DNA from: Clostridia bacterium
GTDB taxonomy: Bacteria; Bacillota; Clostridia; Christensenellales; Aristaeellaceae
DNA: 37,849 nucleotides
Direction: 5' to 3'
Assembly: GCA_017397765.1 (NCBI GenBank)
Contig: JAFQIB010000028.1
Location: 1-37,849, forward strand
The notes below the pieces were generated by a model. It was not told where the DNA came from. It searched no databases and was given only the letters and a program-made list of their open reading frames with translations. Below, piece by piece: positions 1 to 7,111 of the stretch. Position 1 is the first letter of the stretch; every line of letters begins with the position of its first letter. The position numbers and the translations under genes are program-made.

Positions 1-1
1 G

Positions 2-766
2 ATGTCCCTGACGGTGATGGTCTTCACCCTTCTGACCTGCTTTGGCGGCGGGTATTTCATCGGCAAGGCACTGGGGCTGAACTGGAAGCTATCCAACCTG
101 ATCTCCGCCGGTACGGGCATCTGCGGCGGCTCTGCCATTGCGGCCATCGCCCCAACCATCGACGCGGACGACAACGACGTGGCTTACGCCATGTCCGCCA
201 CCTTCCTGTTCGATATGGCGATGATCGTGCTGTTTCCCATCATGGGCCGTGCGCTGGGCATGACGGATCAGGCCTTTGGCATCTGGGCGGGTACGGCGGT
301 GAACGATACCTCCTCCGTGGTGGCAACCGGCTATGCCTTCTCCGAAGCAGCGGGCGATTTCGCCACCATGGTCAAGCTGACCCGCACGCTGGCGATCATC
401 CCCACGGTGATCACCTTCGCCCTGATCCAGCTGAACCTGAAGCGCAAGGAAGCCATGGCACTCCAGCAGGACGGCAGTGCGCTCAAGGCTGAGTTCTCCA
501 TCAAGAAGATCTTCCCCTGGTTCATCCTGGGCTTCCTGGCCATGTCCGTCGTGGCGAGCATCCTCCCGATTCCTGCGCAGGTAGTCAGCGGCACCAAGAC
601 CGCCAGCAAGTTCCTGATGGTCTGCGCCCTGGCCGCCATCGGCCTGAACACCTCCTTCGCCAGCATGAAGAAGGCAGGCATCCGCCCCATGATCCACGGC
701 TTCATTATTTCCGCGCTGGTGGTGATCGTGGCGCTGTTGGTGGAAATGGGCATGGGGATCGTGTAA
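2..766 (+). CDS. YeiH/UPF0324 family integral membrane protein (5' partial)
   Basis: The visible 254 residues match the YeiH/UPF0324 family (Cons_hypoth698), polytopic inner-membrane proteins sometimes annotated as putative sulfate exporters. The true transport substrate is not established for most members. Family-like stretches are the glycine/alanine-rich 'GICGGSAIAAIAPTI' near residue 40, the 'GTAVNDTSSVVATGYAF' block near residue 95, and several hydrophobic helices up to the C-terminus. Family members are about 330-350 residues, so roughly 80-100 N-terminal residues lie left of the window and the ATG at base 2 is probably internal. The gene ends normally and is followed at once by a strong hairpin. 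Its left neighbours are not visible, so operon context is unknown. Confidence 0.85.
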   Translation: MSLTVMVFTLLTCFGGGYFIGKALGLNWKLSNLISAGTGICGGSAIAAIAPTIDADDNDVAYAMSATFLFDMAMIVLFPIMGRALGMTDQAFGIWAGTAVNDTSSVVATGYAFSEAAGDFATMVKLTRTLAIIPTVITFALIQLNLKRKEAMALQQDGSALKAEFSIKKIFPWFILGFLAMSVVASILPIPAQVVSGTKTASKFLMVCALAAIGLNTSFASMKKAGIRPMIHGFIISALVVIVALLVEMGMGIV

Positions 767-791
767 TTCCAAATCGCTGTACATGAAATTG

Positions 792-822
792 AGCCGCTGG
801 CGGTACTGCCAGCGGCTTTGTG
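792..822 (+). terminator. Rho-independent terminator after YeiH gene
   Basis: A perfect 10-bp stem (bases 792-801 with 808-817) with loop GGTACT is followed by a short T run on the plus strand. It lies 25 bases after the YeiH stop codon. It abuts the end of the leftward small gene at 824 and may also stop transcription from that side. Confidence 0.75.
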
Positions 823-823
823 G

Positions 824-1108
824 TTATTCGGTTGATGAGTCGGTATTGGCTATACTCTGCCGAATGGTTTCTTGCAGATGGCTCTGCTGCATTGCTGCGA
901 TTCTCTCCCGCAGATCGTAGAGTGCTGTGCCGATGGTGTCGAAAGCTGAGGCAGCAACTTCCTCGTTGTTCTTCATGCCCAGCCGGTGCAAGGGTTCGGC
1001 ATCACCCTCATAGAGGGCCAGTGCACCCTCTGCCAACAAGCGGATGTCAGTAATATCATTGCCCACATTCCAGAAGTAGGTATTCAGTTCATTAAGAGCT
1101 TCCTTCAT
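824..1108 (-). CDS. Small hypothetical protein coupled to TnpV
   Basis: This encodes 94 residues, soluble and mostly helical, with no domain I recognise. The start at 1108 is chosen because its ATG overlaps the stop of the TnpV gene as ATGA, the usual sign of translational coupling; a longer in-frame reading to 1180 would overlap TnpV deeply. Small ORFs are often found next to tnpV in clostridial transposons, so it is probably part of the same relic element. No function is proposed. Confidence 0.6.
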   Translation of the reverse strand: MKEALNELNTYFWNVGNDITDIRLLAEGALALYEGDAEPLHRLGMKNNEEVAASAFDTIGTALYDLRERIAAMQQSHLQETIRQSIANTDSSTE

Positions 1109-1479
1109 CACACATACATCAGCTCTGCATAGACGATTTCTTCTGCACAGGAGCGGATGTTGTTCATCGCACCCACCCATGCCATCTGGTCGCGGCCTTT
1201 GAGTTCTTCCGTGATACCTTGAGCGACCTTCATGCCTTGGATAAGGCTTTCCAGCCGTTCAGTAGCTTCCTGATTGAACAGGGCAAGGTACTTGAACAGC
1301 TCGCCAGACAGCACCAGCTGGTTGAAGGTAACGGGACGATGCTCCCGTAGGAACTCCCTGCGCCTGCGTCCCCAGAAGCCGATGTCACCAACATCCGGAG
1401 GCAAGGAAAGGTTAGGAAAGTAGTAATCACCAACTTTTACATAGGGAATTGTCAGAGTGGATTCGTTTTGATTGTTCAT
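1108..1479 (-). CDS. tnpV: TnpV family transposon-encoded protein
   Basis: This 123-residue protein has the TnpV pattern: an N-terminal 'PYVKVGDYYFPNL' segment, a 'GRRRREFLREHRP' basic stretch, 'NQLVLSGEL', and a C-terminal 'MAWVGAMNNIRSCAEEIVYAELMYV'-type helix. TnpV is a small accessory protein of Tn4451/Tn4551-like clostridial transposons and its biochemical role is unknown. The start at 1479 is favoured over the longer reading to 1560 because AAAGGAG lies 8 bases upstream of that ATG. The large serine recombinase (TnpX) expected next to it is absent, so it looks like a leftover of an element that has decayed or lost its mobility genes. Confidence 0.85.
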   Translation of the reverse strand: MNNQNESTLTIPYVKVGDYYFPNLSLPPDVGDIGFWGRRRREFLREHRPVTFNQLVLSGELFKYLALFNQEATERLESLIQGMKVAQGITEELKGRDQMAWVGAMNNIRSCAEEIVYAELMYV

Positions 1480-1575
1480 GATGCAGCTCCTTTCGTAGTT
1501 CGTGGAAGGGTTACAGGGGGAATTCTTACTCCTTTCCTCATAACCACTCTCATTCACCACAAACGAGCCGCAGTC

Positions 1576-1614
1576 ATGATGTAATGTGAAGGATAAAACC
1601 TTCCTTTACATCAT
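1576..1614. repeat. Inverted repeat upstream of tnpV relic
   Basis: Bases 1576-1584 (ATGATGTAA) are complementary to 1606-1614 (TTACATCAT), and the inner arms 1588-1592 and 1599-1603 (GAAGG/CCTTC) pair around loop ATAAAA. No T run follows on either strand, so an ordinary terminator is unlikely. It could be an operator, or part of the end of the relic element. Confidence 0.5.
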
Positions 1615-1685
1615 ACATACTGCCTAAAGCACTTTTTCGACACGCTGCGCCGCCCTGCTTCTACAGGACGGCGCGGGAAACGGGA

Positions 1686-3797
1686 TCAGTAGATCAGCTC
1701 CACATCGGGGTAGTAGGTGATCATGTATTCCTCGGCATAGCTGCCCTTGGTGACCTCGGCATACTGCAGGCCACAGTTGTCGAACACATCGCTGCCGATG
1801 GTCTGGACGCTGGCAGGGATCAGCACGGCTGTCAAATCGGTGCAGCCGTAGAAGACTCGGTTGCCGATGGTGGCTACTCCGGCGGGAATCTCAAAGCTTG
1901 TCAGGGAGACGTCACCGTAGAAGGCTTCGTCGGCAATGGCTGTTACGGCAGCGGGCAGCGTCGCGGTGTAGGTGATGCTCACGGCCTTGCCATAGGAGAC
2001 GGTGTTGCTGGTGTAGGAGAAGACGACCTCGCTGCCGACCTTGCGCTCACCGATGACATAGACCTTCTGGGCAACGGTGGCGGGCAGATCGCTGGGGGAG
2101 ATCTGCACGGAATTGGTGGCAGTGGTGGCCAGCAGGGTATCCGTGCCGTTGTAGGTGCGGTAGACCCGGTATTCCGTCACGCCGGGGATGGCGTTCCAGC
2201 TGGCCAGGACGTCCACGCCGGTCTCGGTGAGGGTCAGGCTGAAGTCGGGCTTGTGCGCGGGCAGGACGGTAATGGTCATCGTGTCGCCCGTACCGCCGGC
2301 AACGGCAGCTGTCAGGGTTGCCTCGCCTGCGCTGACGCCGGTGACGATGGCGTAGGGGCCGTCGGGAATGTTGTCATTCGGGTCGGTGTTGAAGCCGCCG
2401 GTGACCGTGGCAACGCCGGGATCATCAATGCTCCAGGTGAAGGCGTCCTCGTTGGGCGCATACTGCAGGGGCGTGACGGTGATTGCCTCTTCGATGGAGA
2501 TCAAGGCGCTGTCTTCTGTGAGCAGAATGTGGGGATCCTGGCTGGCCCAGATCGCCTCGATGAAAAACTCATCGCCGTTGATGCCCAGACTACCGCCCAT
2601 TACCAGCCACTGGGAGGACAGCGTGCTGAAAATGTTATTGGCCGTATTGCTGAAACCATCGTACATGGCCTGCAGGTCCGAACCGATATACTTGCCGGTG
2701 ATGATGTTCAGCTTCGTGCCGGCATTGACCAGCGCCATGAATTTCTCCTCATATTCCGCCAGGGTGGAGAAGGTGAACTGATAGGAGGCGCTGCTGTCGG
2801 ATTCATACTTGCCGCCCTCGGAAGCGGGCGGGAGCACACCGATCGGGTCCTGGACCTCGCCGTCCTTGTTCCAGAAGTGGTCGGCGGACAGGGTCTCGTC
2901 AGACACGCAGAAATACTTGTGGTTCTCAAAGCCGCCCTCGCCGGGATCGTCCCAGGTGCAGTCCACATGATACCACTTGCCGTCCAGCTTGACCATGTTC
3001 CAGCCGTGGCTTTCATAGCCCTGGGCGGGCGTGCCGGCGGTGCCGGTCACGATGATGCAGTCCAGGCCCGCAGCGGTGCAGAGCATCAGGTAAGCGCGGG
3101 CGTAGCTGTCGCACACGCCGGTGCCTTTGAGCAGTACGCCCTCCGCATCGTAATTGGTGAGGGTGAAGTCATAATTGGCGTTGTAGATCAGCCAGTCATG
3201 CAGGACGCGGGCACGGGCATAATCGCTCATGTCGGGGGTGATGCATTCCTGGATGATACTGTTTACCTTGCCGGCGACAGTGGTATCCTTGGCTTCGTCG
3301 GCCTCAGTGTAGGCCTCGAAGACGCGGGTCTGGAAGTGAAGGAACTGTCCGTTGGCGTCCGTCACCTGGAACTCCCAGAAATACCGTCCGGGCTTGGTGA
3401 AGGTGTACTCAAACTCGTTGCCCTCGATGTCAAAATAGGCGGCTGTGTTCCAGAAATCGGTGAACTGATCCATGGACAGATCGCTCTGGTGGCACAAAAG
3501 CGCCTCGCAGGCATAGGGCTCCGTGCCGCCGGAGACCGTCAGCTCCCAGCGAGTTGCCTGATTGAGCACGATGTAGGGGATGTTCTGCAGCACATAGGCA
3601 ATCTCCAGGGGCTTGGCAGAGGTGTCCGAGCCCTTGCTGAAGCCCTGCAGCACAACGCCGCCCTTGTAGTACACCTTGTCCGGGATGCCGGAAGAAAGGC
3701 TGGGCGTAAGCGAAACAGCCTGTTCCGCCTGAACGCAGGGGATTCCCATGAGCATCATGGCAGCGCAGAGCAGCGCCAGCAGCTTTTTGTAGAACAT
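1686..3797 (-). CDS. Secreted transglutaminase-like protein with Big2, Fn3-like and LRR_5 segments
   Basis: This 703-residue exported protein has an N-terminal signal peptide (MFYKKLLALLCAAMMLMG..., likely cut after VQA near residue 25). A transglutaminase-core/papain-fold domain follows with the expected Cys-His-Asp triad: Cys229 in GVCDSYARAY, His264 in SHGWN and Asp279 in HVDCTWDDP. Then come a Big2-like immunoglobulin segment (about residues 440-510), an Fn3-like segment (about 520-590) and two BspA-type LRR_5 repeats ('IADEAFYG', 'IGNRVFYGC', 'IGSDVFDNC') at the C-terminus. The start at 3797 has AAAGGAG 9 bases upstream; the longer reading to 3836 lacks this. Such proteins are extracellular and usually peptidase-like or cell-wall associated. 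No sorting motif or S-layer domain is visible, so attachment is unclear. Its real substrate cannot be predicted. Confidence 0.9.
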   Translation of the reverse strand: MFYKKLLALLCAAMMLMGIPCVQAEQAVSLTPSLSSGIPDKVYYKGGVVLQGFSKGSDTSAKPLEIAYVLQNIPYIVLNQATRWELTVSGGTEPYACEALLCHQSDLSMDQFTDFWNTAAYFDIEGNEFEYTFTKPGRYFWEFQVTDANGQFLHFQTRVFEAYTEADEAKDTTVAGKVNSIIQECITPDMSDYARARVLHDWLIYNANYDFTLTNYDAEGVLLKGTGVCDSYARAYLMLCTAAGLDCIIVTGTAGTPAQGYESHGWNMVKLDGKWYHVDCTWDDPGEGGFENHKYFCVSDETLSADHFWNKDGEVQDPIGVLPPASEGGKYESDSSASYQFTFSTLAEYEEKFMALVNAGTKLNIITGKYIGSDLQAMYDGFSNTANNIFSTLSSQWLVMGGSLGINGDEFFIEAIWASQDPHILLTEDSALISIEEAITVTPLQYAPNEDAFTWSIDDPGVATVTGGFNTDPNDNIPDGPYAIVTGVSAGEATLTAAVAGGTGDTMTITVLPAHKPDFSLTLTETGVDVLASWNAIPGVTEYRVYRTYNGTDTLLATTATNSVQISPSDLPATVAQKVYVIGERKVGSEVVFSYTSNTVSYGKAVSITYTATLPAAVTAIADEAFYGDVSLTSFEIPAGVATIGNRVFYGCTDLTAVLIPASVQTIGSDVFDNCGLQYAEVTKGSYAEEYMITYYPDVELIY

Positions 3798-3880
3798 CAC
3801 GATACGCTCCTTTGCAGGTATGCAGGCCTGCTGCATACAGGGTTAGCCCATGCAGGGACGGGCCTGTTATCTTACCTTAC

Positions 3881-3909
3881 ATTATATGGCGGAAACTGGG
3901 AGAAGTCAA
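3881..3909 (-). promoter_or_regulatory. Promoter for transglutaminase-like gene
   Basis: On the minus strand TTGACT (3904-3909) and TATAAT (3881-3886) are separated by exactly 17 bases and lie about 85 bases upstream of the start at 3797. This is close to the sigma-A consensus. Confidence 0.75.
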
Positions 3910-3983
3910 GGAAAAGAGAAAACTGCCGGGCAGAATGCACAGGCCCTGCCGCATGAGCAAAGCTGGAAAAACGACAATTCACA

Positions 3984-4012
3984 TAGACAATCCGCTGCAG
4001 CTGTGCTATAAT
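3984..4012 (+). promoter_or_regulatory. Promoter for SDR-TolB-epimerase operon
   Basis: TAGACA (3984-3989) and TATAAT (4007-4012) are 17 bases apart, about 90 bases upstream of the SDR start. It is divergent from the transglutaminase promoter, about 75 bases away. Confidence 0.75.
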
Positions 4013-4101
4013 GCCCGCAGTGAAAAGTATGAGCTGGTGAAAAGACAATATCAACAACACCTGTTTCCCTTATGCTGGGGAACAGCGGAAGGAGAATCTG
4101 A

Positions 4102-4818
4102 ATGAAGCAGTATGTTCTCATCACCGGTACAGGCAGGGAAATGGCGCTGGGCTTTAATTTCGTCCGCCGCTATCTGGAGCAGGGCGATCATGTTTTTGCC
4201 TGCGTGCGCAAGCCGTCCGAGGCGCTGGAGAAGCTTCGGCAGGCCTATCCGGAGACGCTGACGATCCTGGAGATGGATATCGGCAGCACTGCATCGGTCA
4301 ATGCGGCTGCATGCAAGGCGGCGGAAATCGCGCCCTGCCTGGATCTGTTGATCAACAACGCTGTTACCACCTCGCCGGATACGAACAAGGAGCTGGAGGA
4401 CTTTGATCTGGACACCATCTGCCCGGCCTTCAATGTGGCGACAGTGGGTGCGCTGCGGGTCATCAAGGCCTTCCTGCCCATGCTGCGCAGGAGCAGCCGG
4501 ACGGCGCTGATCGTCAACATTTCCTCCGAGGCGGGCAGCATCGGCGCCTGCTATCGCACCACCTACATCGATTACGGCATGTCCAAGGCAGCGCTGAATA
4601 TGGCGACCAAGACGCTGCACAACAGCTTCAAGGATGATCCGAAGCTCAATATCCTTTGCGTGCATCCCGGCTGGATGCGCACCAATGAGGGCAATGCCAG
4701 AGCGCCGCTTGATCCCTATGCGCATGCGGAAACAATGCGCTTGCTCTTTGAAGCGCGCCGGGAGGACAAGACGGGCCCGGTGTTCATCACCTACGAAGGC
4801 GAGGCCTATCCCTGGTAA
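4102..4818 (+). CDS. Short-chain dehydrogenase/reductase (SDR)
   Basis: This 238-residue classical-size SDR should be an NAD(P)-dependent oxidoreductase of unknown substrate. The catalytic set is intact: Asn-Asn-Ala near residue 86, Ser141/142 in NISSEAG, and Tyr158-x3-Lys162 in DYGMSK, followed by the PGWMRT segment. The N-terminal cofactor loop is unusual: TGTGREMALG replaces the family TGxxxGxG pattern, with Glu and Ala where two glycines are expected. The ATG follows GGAGA by 5 bases. It is first of three rightward genes with short spacing, so it is probably co-transcribed with the propeller protein and epimerase. Confidence 0.88.
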   Translation: MKQYVLITGTGREMALGFNFVRRYLEQGDHVFACVRKPSEALEKLRQAYPETLTILEMDIGSTASVNAAACKAAEIAPCLDLLINNAVTTSPDTNKELEDFDLDTICPAFNVATVGALRVIKAFLPMLRRSSRTALIVNISSEAGSIGACYRTTYIDYGMSKAALNMATKTLHNSFKDDPKLNILCVHPGWMRTNEGNARAPLDPYAHAETMRLLFEARREDKTGPVFITYEGEAYPW

Positions 4819-4841
4819 GCGGACAGAAAGGATGCAAGCAA

Positions 4842-5750
4842 ATGACGGAAGTGGATAAGAGCAATCCCTGGTACAGGGACGAGGATCAGTCCCTGCTGCA
4901 GATCTATGACGTGCGCACCGGCAAGTGCGAGCTGGTGCATTTCTTTGACGACCTGATCGAAGCGCCCAACTGGACGCCGGACGGCCGGGAGCTGGTGTAC
5001 AACAGCCACGGCCGGATCTTCCGCATCGATCTGGAAACGAAGCAGATCACCGAGGTGGATACCGGCTTCGTGGACGACTGCAACAACGACCATGTGCTGT
5101 CCCCGGATGGCAGCCGGATTGCCGTGAGCCATGCCACGAAGGAGGACGGCAAGTCCCGCATCTATGTGGCGGATCTGTGCGGCGGCGTTCCGCGGCTGAT
5201 CACCCCGCTGGCCCCCAGCTACCTGCACGGGTGGTCCCCGGACGGCAGCACGCTGGCCTACTGCGCGGAGCGGAACGGCGAGTACGATATTTATACCATC
5301 CCGGCGGAAGGCGGCGTGGAAACCCGGCTGACCGACGCGCCCGGGCTGGATGACGGCTGCGAGTATGACAGCCGGGGCGAATATATCTGGTTCAACTCTG
5401 TCCGCAGCGGCCTGATGCAGGCCTTCCGGATGAAGGCGGACGGCTCGGAGCAAACCCAGATGACCTTCGACACCGAGTGGAACACCTGGTTCCCGCACAT
5501 TTCTCCCGACAGGAAGCTGGTGAGCATGGTCTGCTACCGCAAGGGGGACGTTGCGCCGGGCGAGCATGTGCCCCATAAGCATGTGGAGCTGCGGCTGATG
5601 AATGCGGACGGCACCAATCTGCGGACGGTGGTGAAGCTCTTCGGCGGGCAGGGGACGATCAATGTCAATTCCTGGTCGCCGGACAGCACGCGCTTTGCCT
5701 TTGTCTCCTATCAGATCCGAGGACAACAGAAGCATGAGGTGATTGTATGA
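4842..5750 (+). CDS. TolB-like beta-propeller (PD40/WD40-like) protein
   Basis: This 302-residue protein is built from repeated TolB/PD40 motifs of the type 'xxP.WSPDG..L.Y': 'APNWTPDGRELVYN', 'DHVLSPDGSRIAVS', 'LHGWSPDGSTLAYC', 'FPHISPDRKLVSM', 'VNSWSPDSTRFAFVS'. There is no signal peptide, so it should be cytoplasmic, unlike periplasmic TolB. Similar proteins are annotated as oligogalacturonate lyase-like or as biopolymer-transport TolB proteins; no catalytic signature lets me choose. AAAGGA precedes the ATG by 9 bases. Its stop overlaps the epimerase start as ATGA, so the two are translationally coupled. Confidence 0.85.
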   Translation: MTEVDKSNPWYRDEDQSLLQIYDVRTGKCELVHFFDDLIEAPNWTPDGRELVYNSHGRIFRIDLETKQITEVDTGFVDDCNNDHVLSPDGSRIAVSHATKEDGKSRIYVADLCGGVPRLITPLAPSYLHGWSPDGSTLAYCAERNGEYDIYTIPAEGGVETRLTDAPGLDDGCEYDSRGEYIWFNSVRSGLMQAFRMKADGSEQTQMTFDTEWNTWFPHISPDRKLVSMVCYRKGDVAPGEHVPHKHVELRLMNADGTNLRTVVKLFGGQGTINVNSWSPDSTRFAFVSYQIRGQQKHEVIV

Positions 5751-6727
5751 AGATTTTTATGACGGGCGGAACGGGCAATATCGGCCAGTATGTGACGCTG
5801 GCGCTGCTGGAACGGGGGCATGAGATCGTGCTGCTGACCCGCACGCCGGACCGGGTGCCCGCCTTCAACTCGCTGCCCGGCGTGACCGTAGTGCAGGGCA
5901 ATATGATGCAGCTGGACGTGGTGGAAAGCGCTCTGCAGGGCTGCCATGCGGTGATCCACATCGCTCTGGGCTGGGGCAACGATCCGGTCAACATGCTTAT
6001 GAACGATACCCGCATTTCCGCCTTCCTCATGGATGCTGCGGAGCGGGCAGGCGTGAAGCAATTCATCTATACCAGCTCCACCGCTGCCATGGGCAATCTG
6101 CGCAGCGGCATGGACGAAACGGCCCTTTGCTTCCCCGAGGATCTCTACGGCGCGACCAAGGCCTCCACGGAAATGTATCTGATGGGCTTCAACCGCTACT
6201 ACGGCAGCCAGGGCAGGCAGAGCAATGACGTGGGCATGCGCCGCAATGTGATCCGCCCGGGCTACACCTACTCCAACCCGGCTTTTGAGGACGGCGCGTC
6301 CCAGTCCGACCCCCGTTTCCTGGACATTGCCAAGGCGATCCTGAAGAATGAGCCGCTCACCTTCGACGCCTTCAACGGCACCCAGTTCCTCTCTGCAAGG
6401 GAGATTGCCCAGCTGTATGTGAAGCTGGTGGAGAGCGATCTGAACCGGGAGATCTTCCTGGCGCTGGGCAGCACCTTCACCGGCTGGGGCACTATTGCGC
6501 AGATCGCCAAGGACATGACCCCCGGCTGCACGAGCGAGATCACCATCCGCCCCTGTGAGGGCGAGCCCAGCTGCTACAACGTCAGCAAGATGGAGCGGGT
6601 GTTCGGCCTGCGCTTTGAGGGCGACGAGGACCTCCGGGCGCATATCGCCTGGAACCTGGAGCGCGCCCGGAAGCTGCTGGAGGGGGAGAAGCTCCACAAT
6701 ACGAACCATGAGTGGTCGGCGGAATGA
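5747..6727 (+). CDS. NAD-dependent epimerase/dehydratase family protein
   Basis: This 326-residue extended SDR has the Rossmann motif GGTGNIG (residues 7-13), a Ser/Thr-rich active-site strand (YTSSTAAMG, about 108-116) and the catalytic Tyr134-x3-Lys138 in YGATK. Such enzymes act on nucleotide sugars or related polyols; the C-terminal substrate domain does not identify which. It overlaps the preceding propeller gene by four bases and ends the operon just before a strong terminator. With the SDR and the propeller protein, the set suggests catabolism of a sugar acid or polyol, but this is inference. Confidence 0.88.
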   Translation: MKIFMTGGTGNIGQYVTLALLERGHEIVLLTRTPDRVPAFNSLPGVTVVQGNMMQLDVVESALQGCHAVIHIALGWGNDPVNMLMNDTRISAFLMDAAERAGVKQFIYTSSTAAMGNLRSGMDETALCFPEDLYGATKASTEMYLMGFNRYYGSQGRQSNDVGMRRNVIRPGYTYSNPAFEDGASQSDPRFLDIAKAILKNEPLTFDAFNGTQFLSAREIAQLYVKLVESDLNREIFLALGSTFTGWGTIAQIAKDMTPGCTSEITIRPCEGEPSCYNVSKMERVFGLRFEGDEDLRAHIAWNLERARKLLEGEKLHNTNHEWSAE

Positions 6728-6774
6728 GCGAGGATGAGCCGGGAAACCGCTGAACAATGAATTGCATACCGTCA

Positions 6775-6815
6775 GAGGGAGCGAAGCTATAGCTTTGCTC
6801 CCTCATATTTCTGAT
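6775..6815 (+). terminator. Terminator after epimerase gene
   Basis: A 13-bp stem (GAGGGAGCGAAGC at 6775-6787 pairing with 6792-6804, one G-T pair) with loop TATA, followed by ATATTTCT. It lies about 50 bases after the stop codon. Confidence 0.75.
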
Positions 6816-6924
6816 TATCTGTAATTTGCCGTAGCGAAGTATCTGAGGGCTGTGCTGTCGGCTGATGTTCATTGAAGACTGTGGCCTCTTAGCAGACCTT
6901 GCAAAACGATGCAGACTGTATCAC

Positions 6925-7007
6925 AAAAGCTCCTACAGGTTCTGTGAGAGCAGGGGAGAATCATGATCTGAAGTTGGGTGGGATGGACAAAAAGTAAAGG
7001 CATCTTC
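6925..7007. repeat. 83-bp repeat, copy A
   Basis: This stretch matches 14270-14352 in the same orientation with about 8 mismatches in 83 bases and no gaps. Copy A precedes the MATE gene's 3' end; copy B sits between an integrase tail and a resolvase tail. Its right end runs into the MATE terminator hairpin. Confidence 0.85.
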
Positions 7008-7025
7008 CATTGCTGAAAGATGCCT
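6988..7025 (-). terminator. Terminator of MATE gene
   Basis: On the minus strand AGGCATCTT (from 7025) pairs with AAGATGCCT (7006-6998) and is followed by TTACTTTTTG. It sits about 85 bases past the MATE stop codon. Confidence 0.7.
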
Positions 7026-7111
7026 ATACGATGCGGTGCATTGGATTCTGTCTCAATTGGGGTACAAGACGGTGTCTGGTCTTTTCTATAGCCGTGCTCT
7101 GTAGTACACGG

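Noticed and set aside
2253-3956. A 567-codon open frame on the plus strand opposite the transglutaminase-like gene
   Set aside because: It is antisense to a gene with signal peptide, RBS and catalytic triad; its composition is low-complexity and it has no known motif or RBS.
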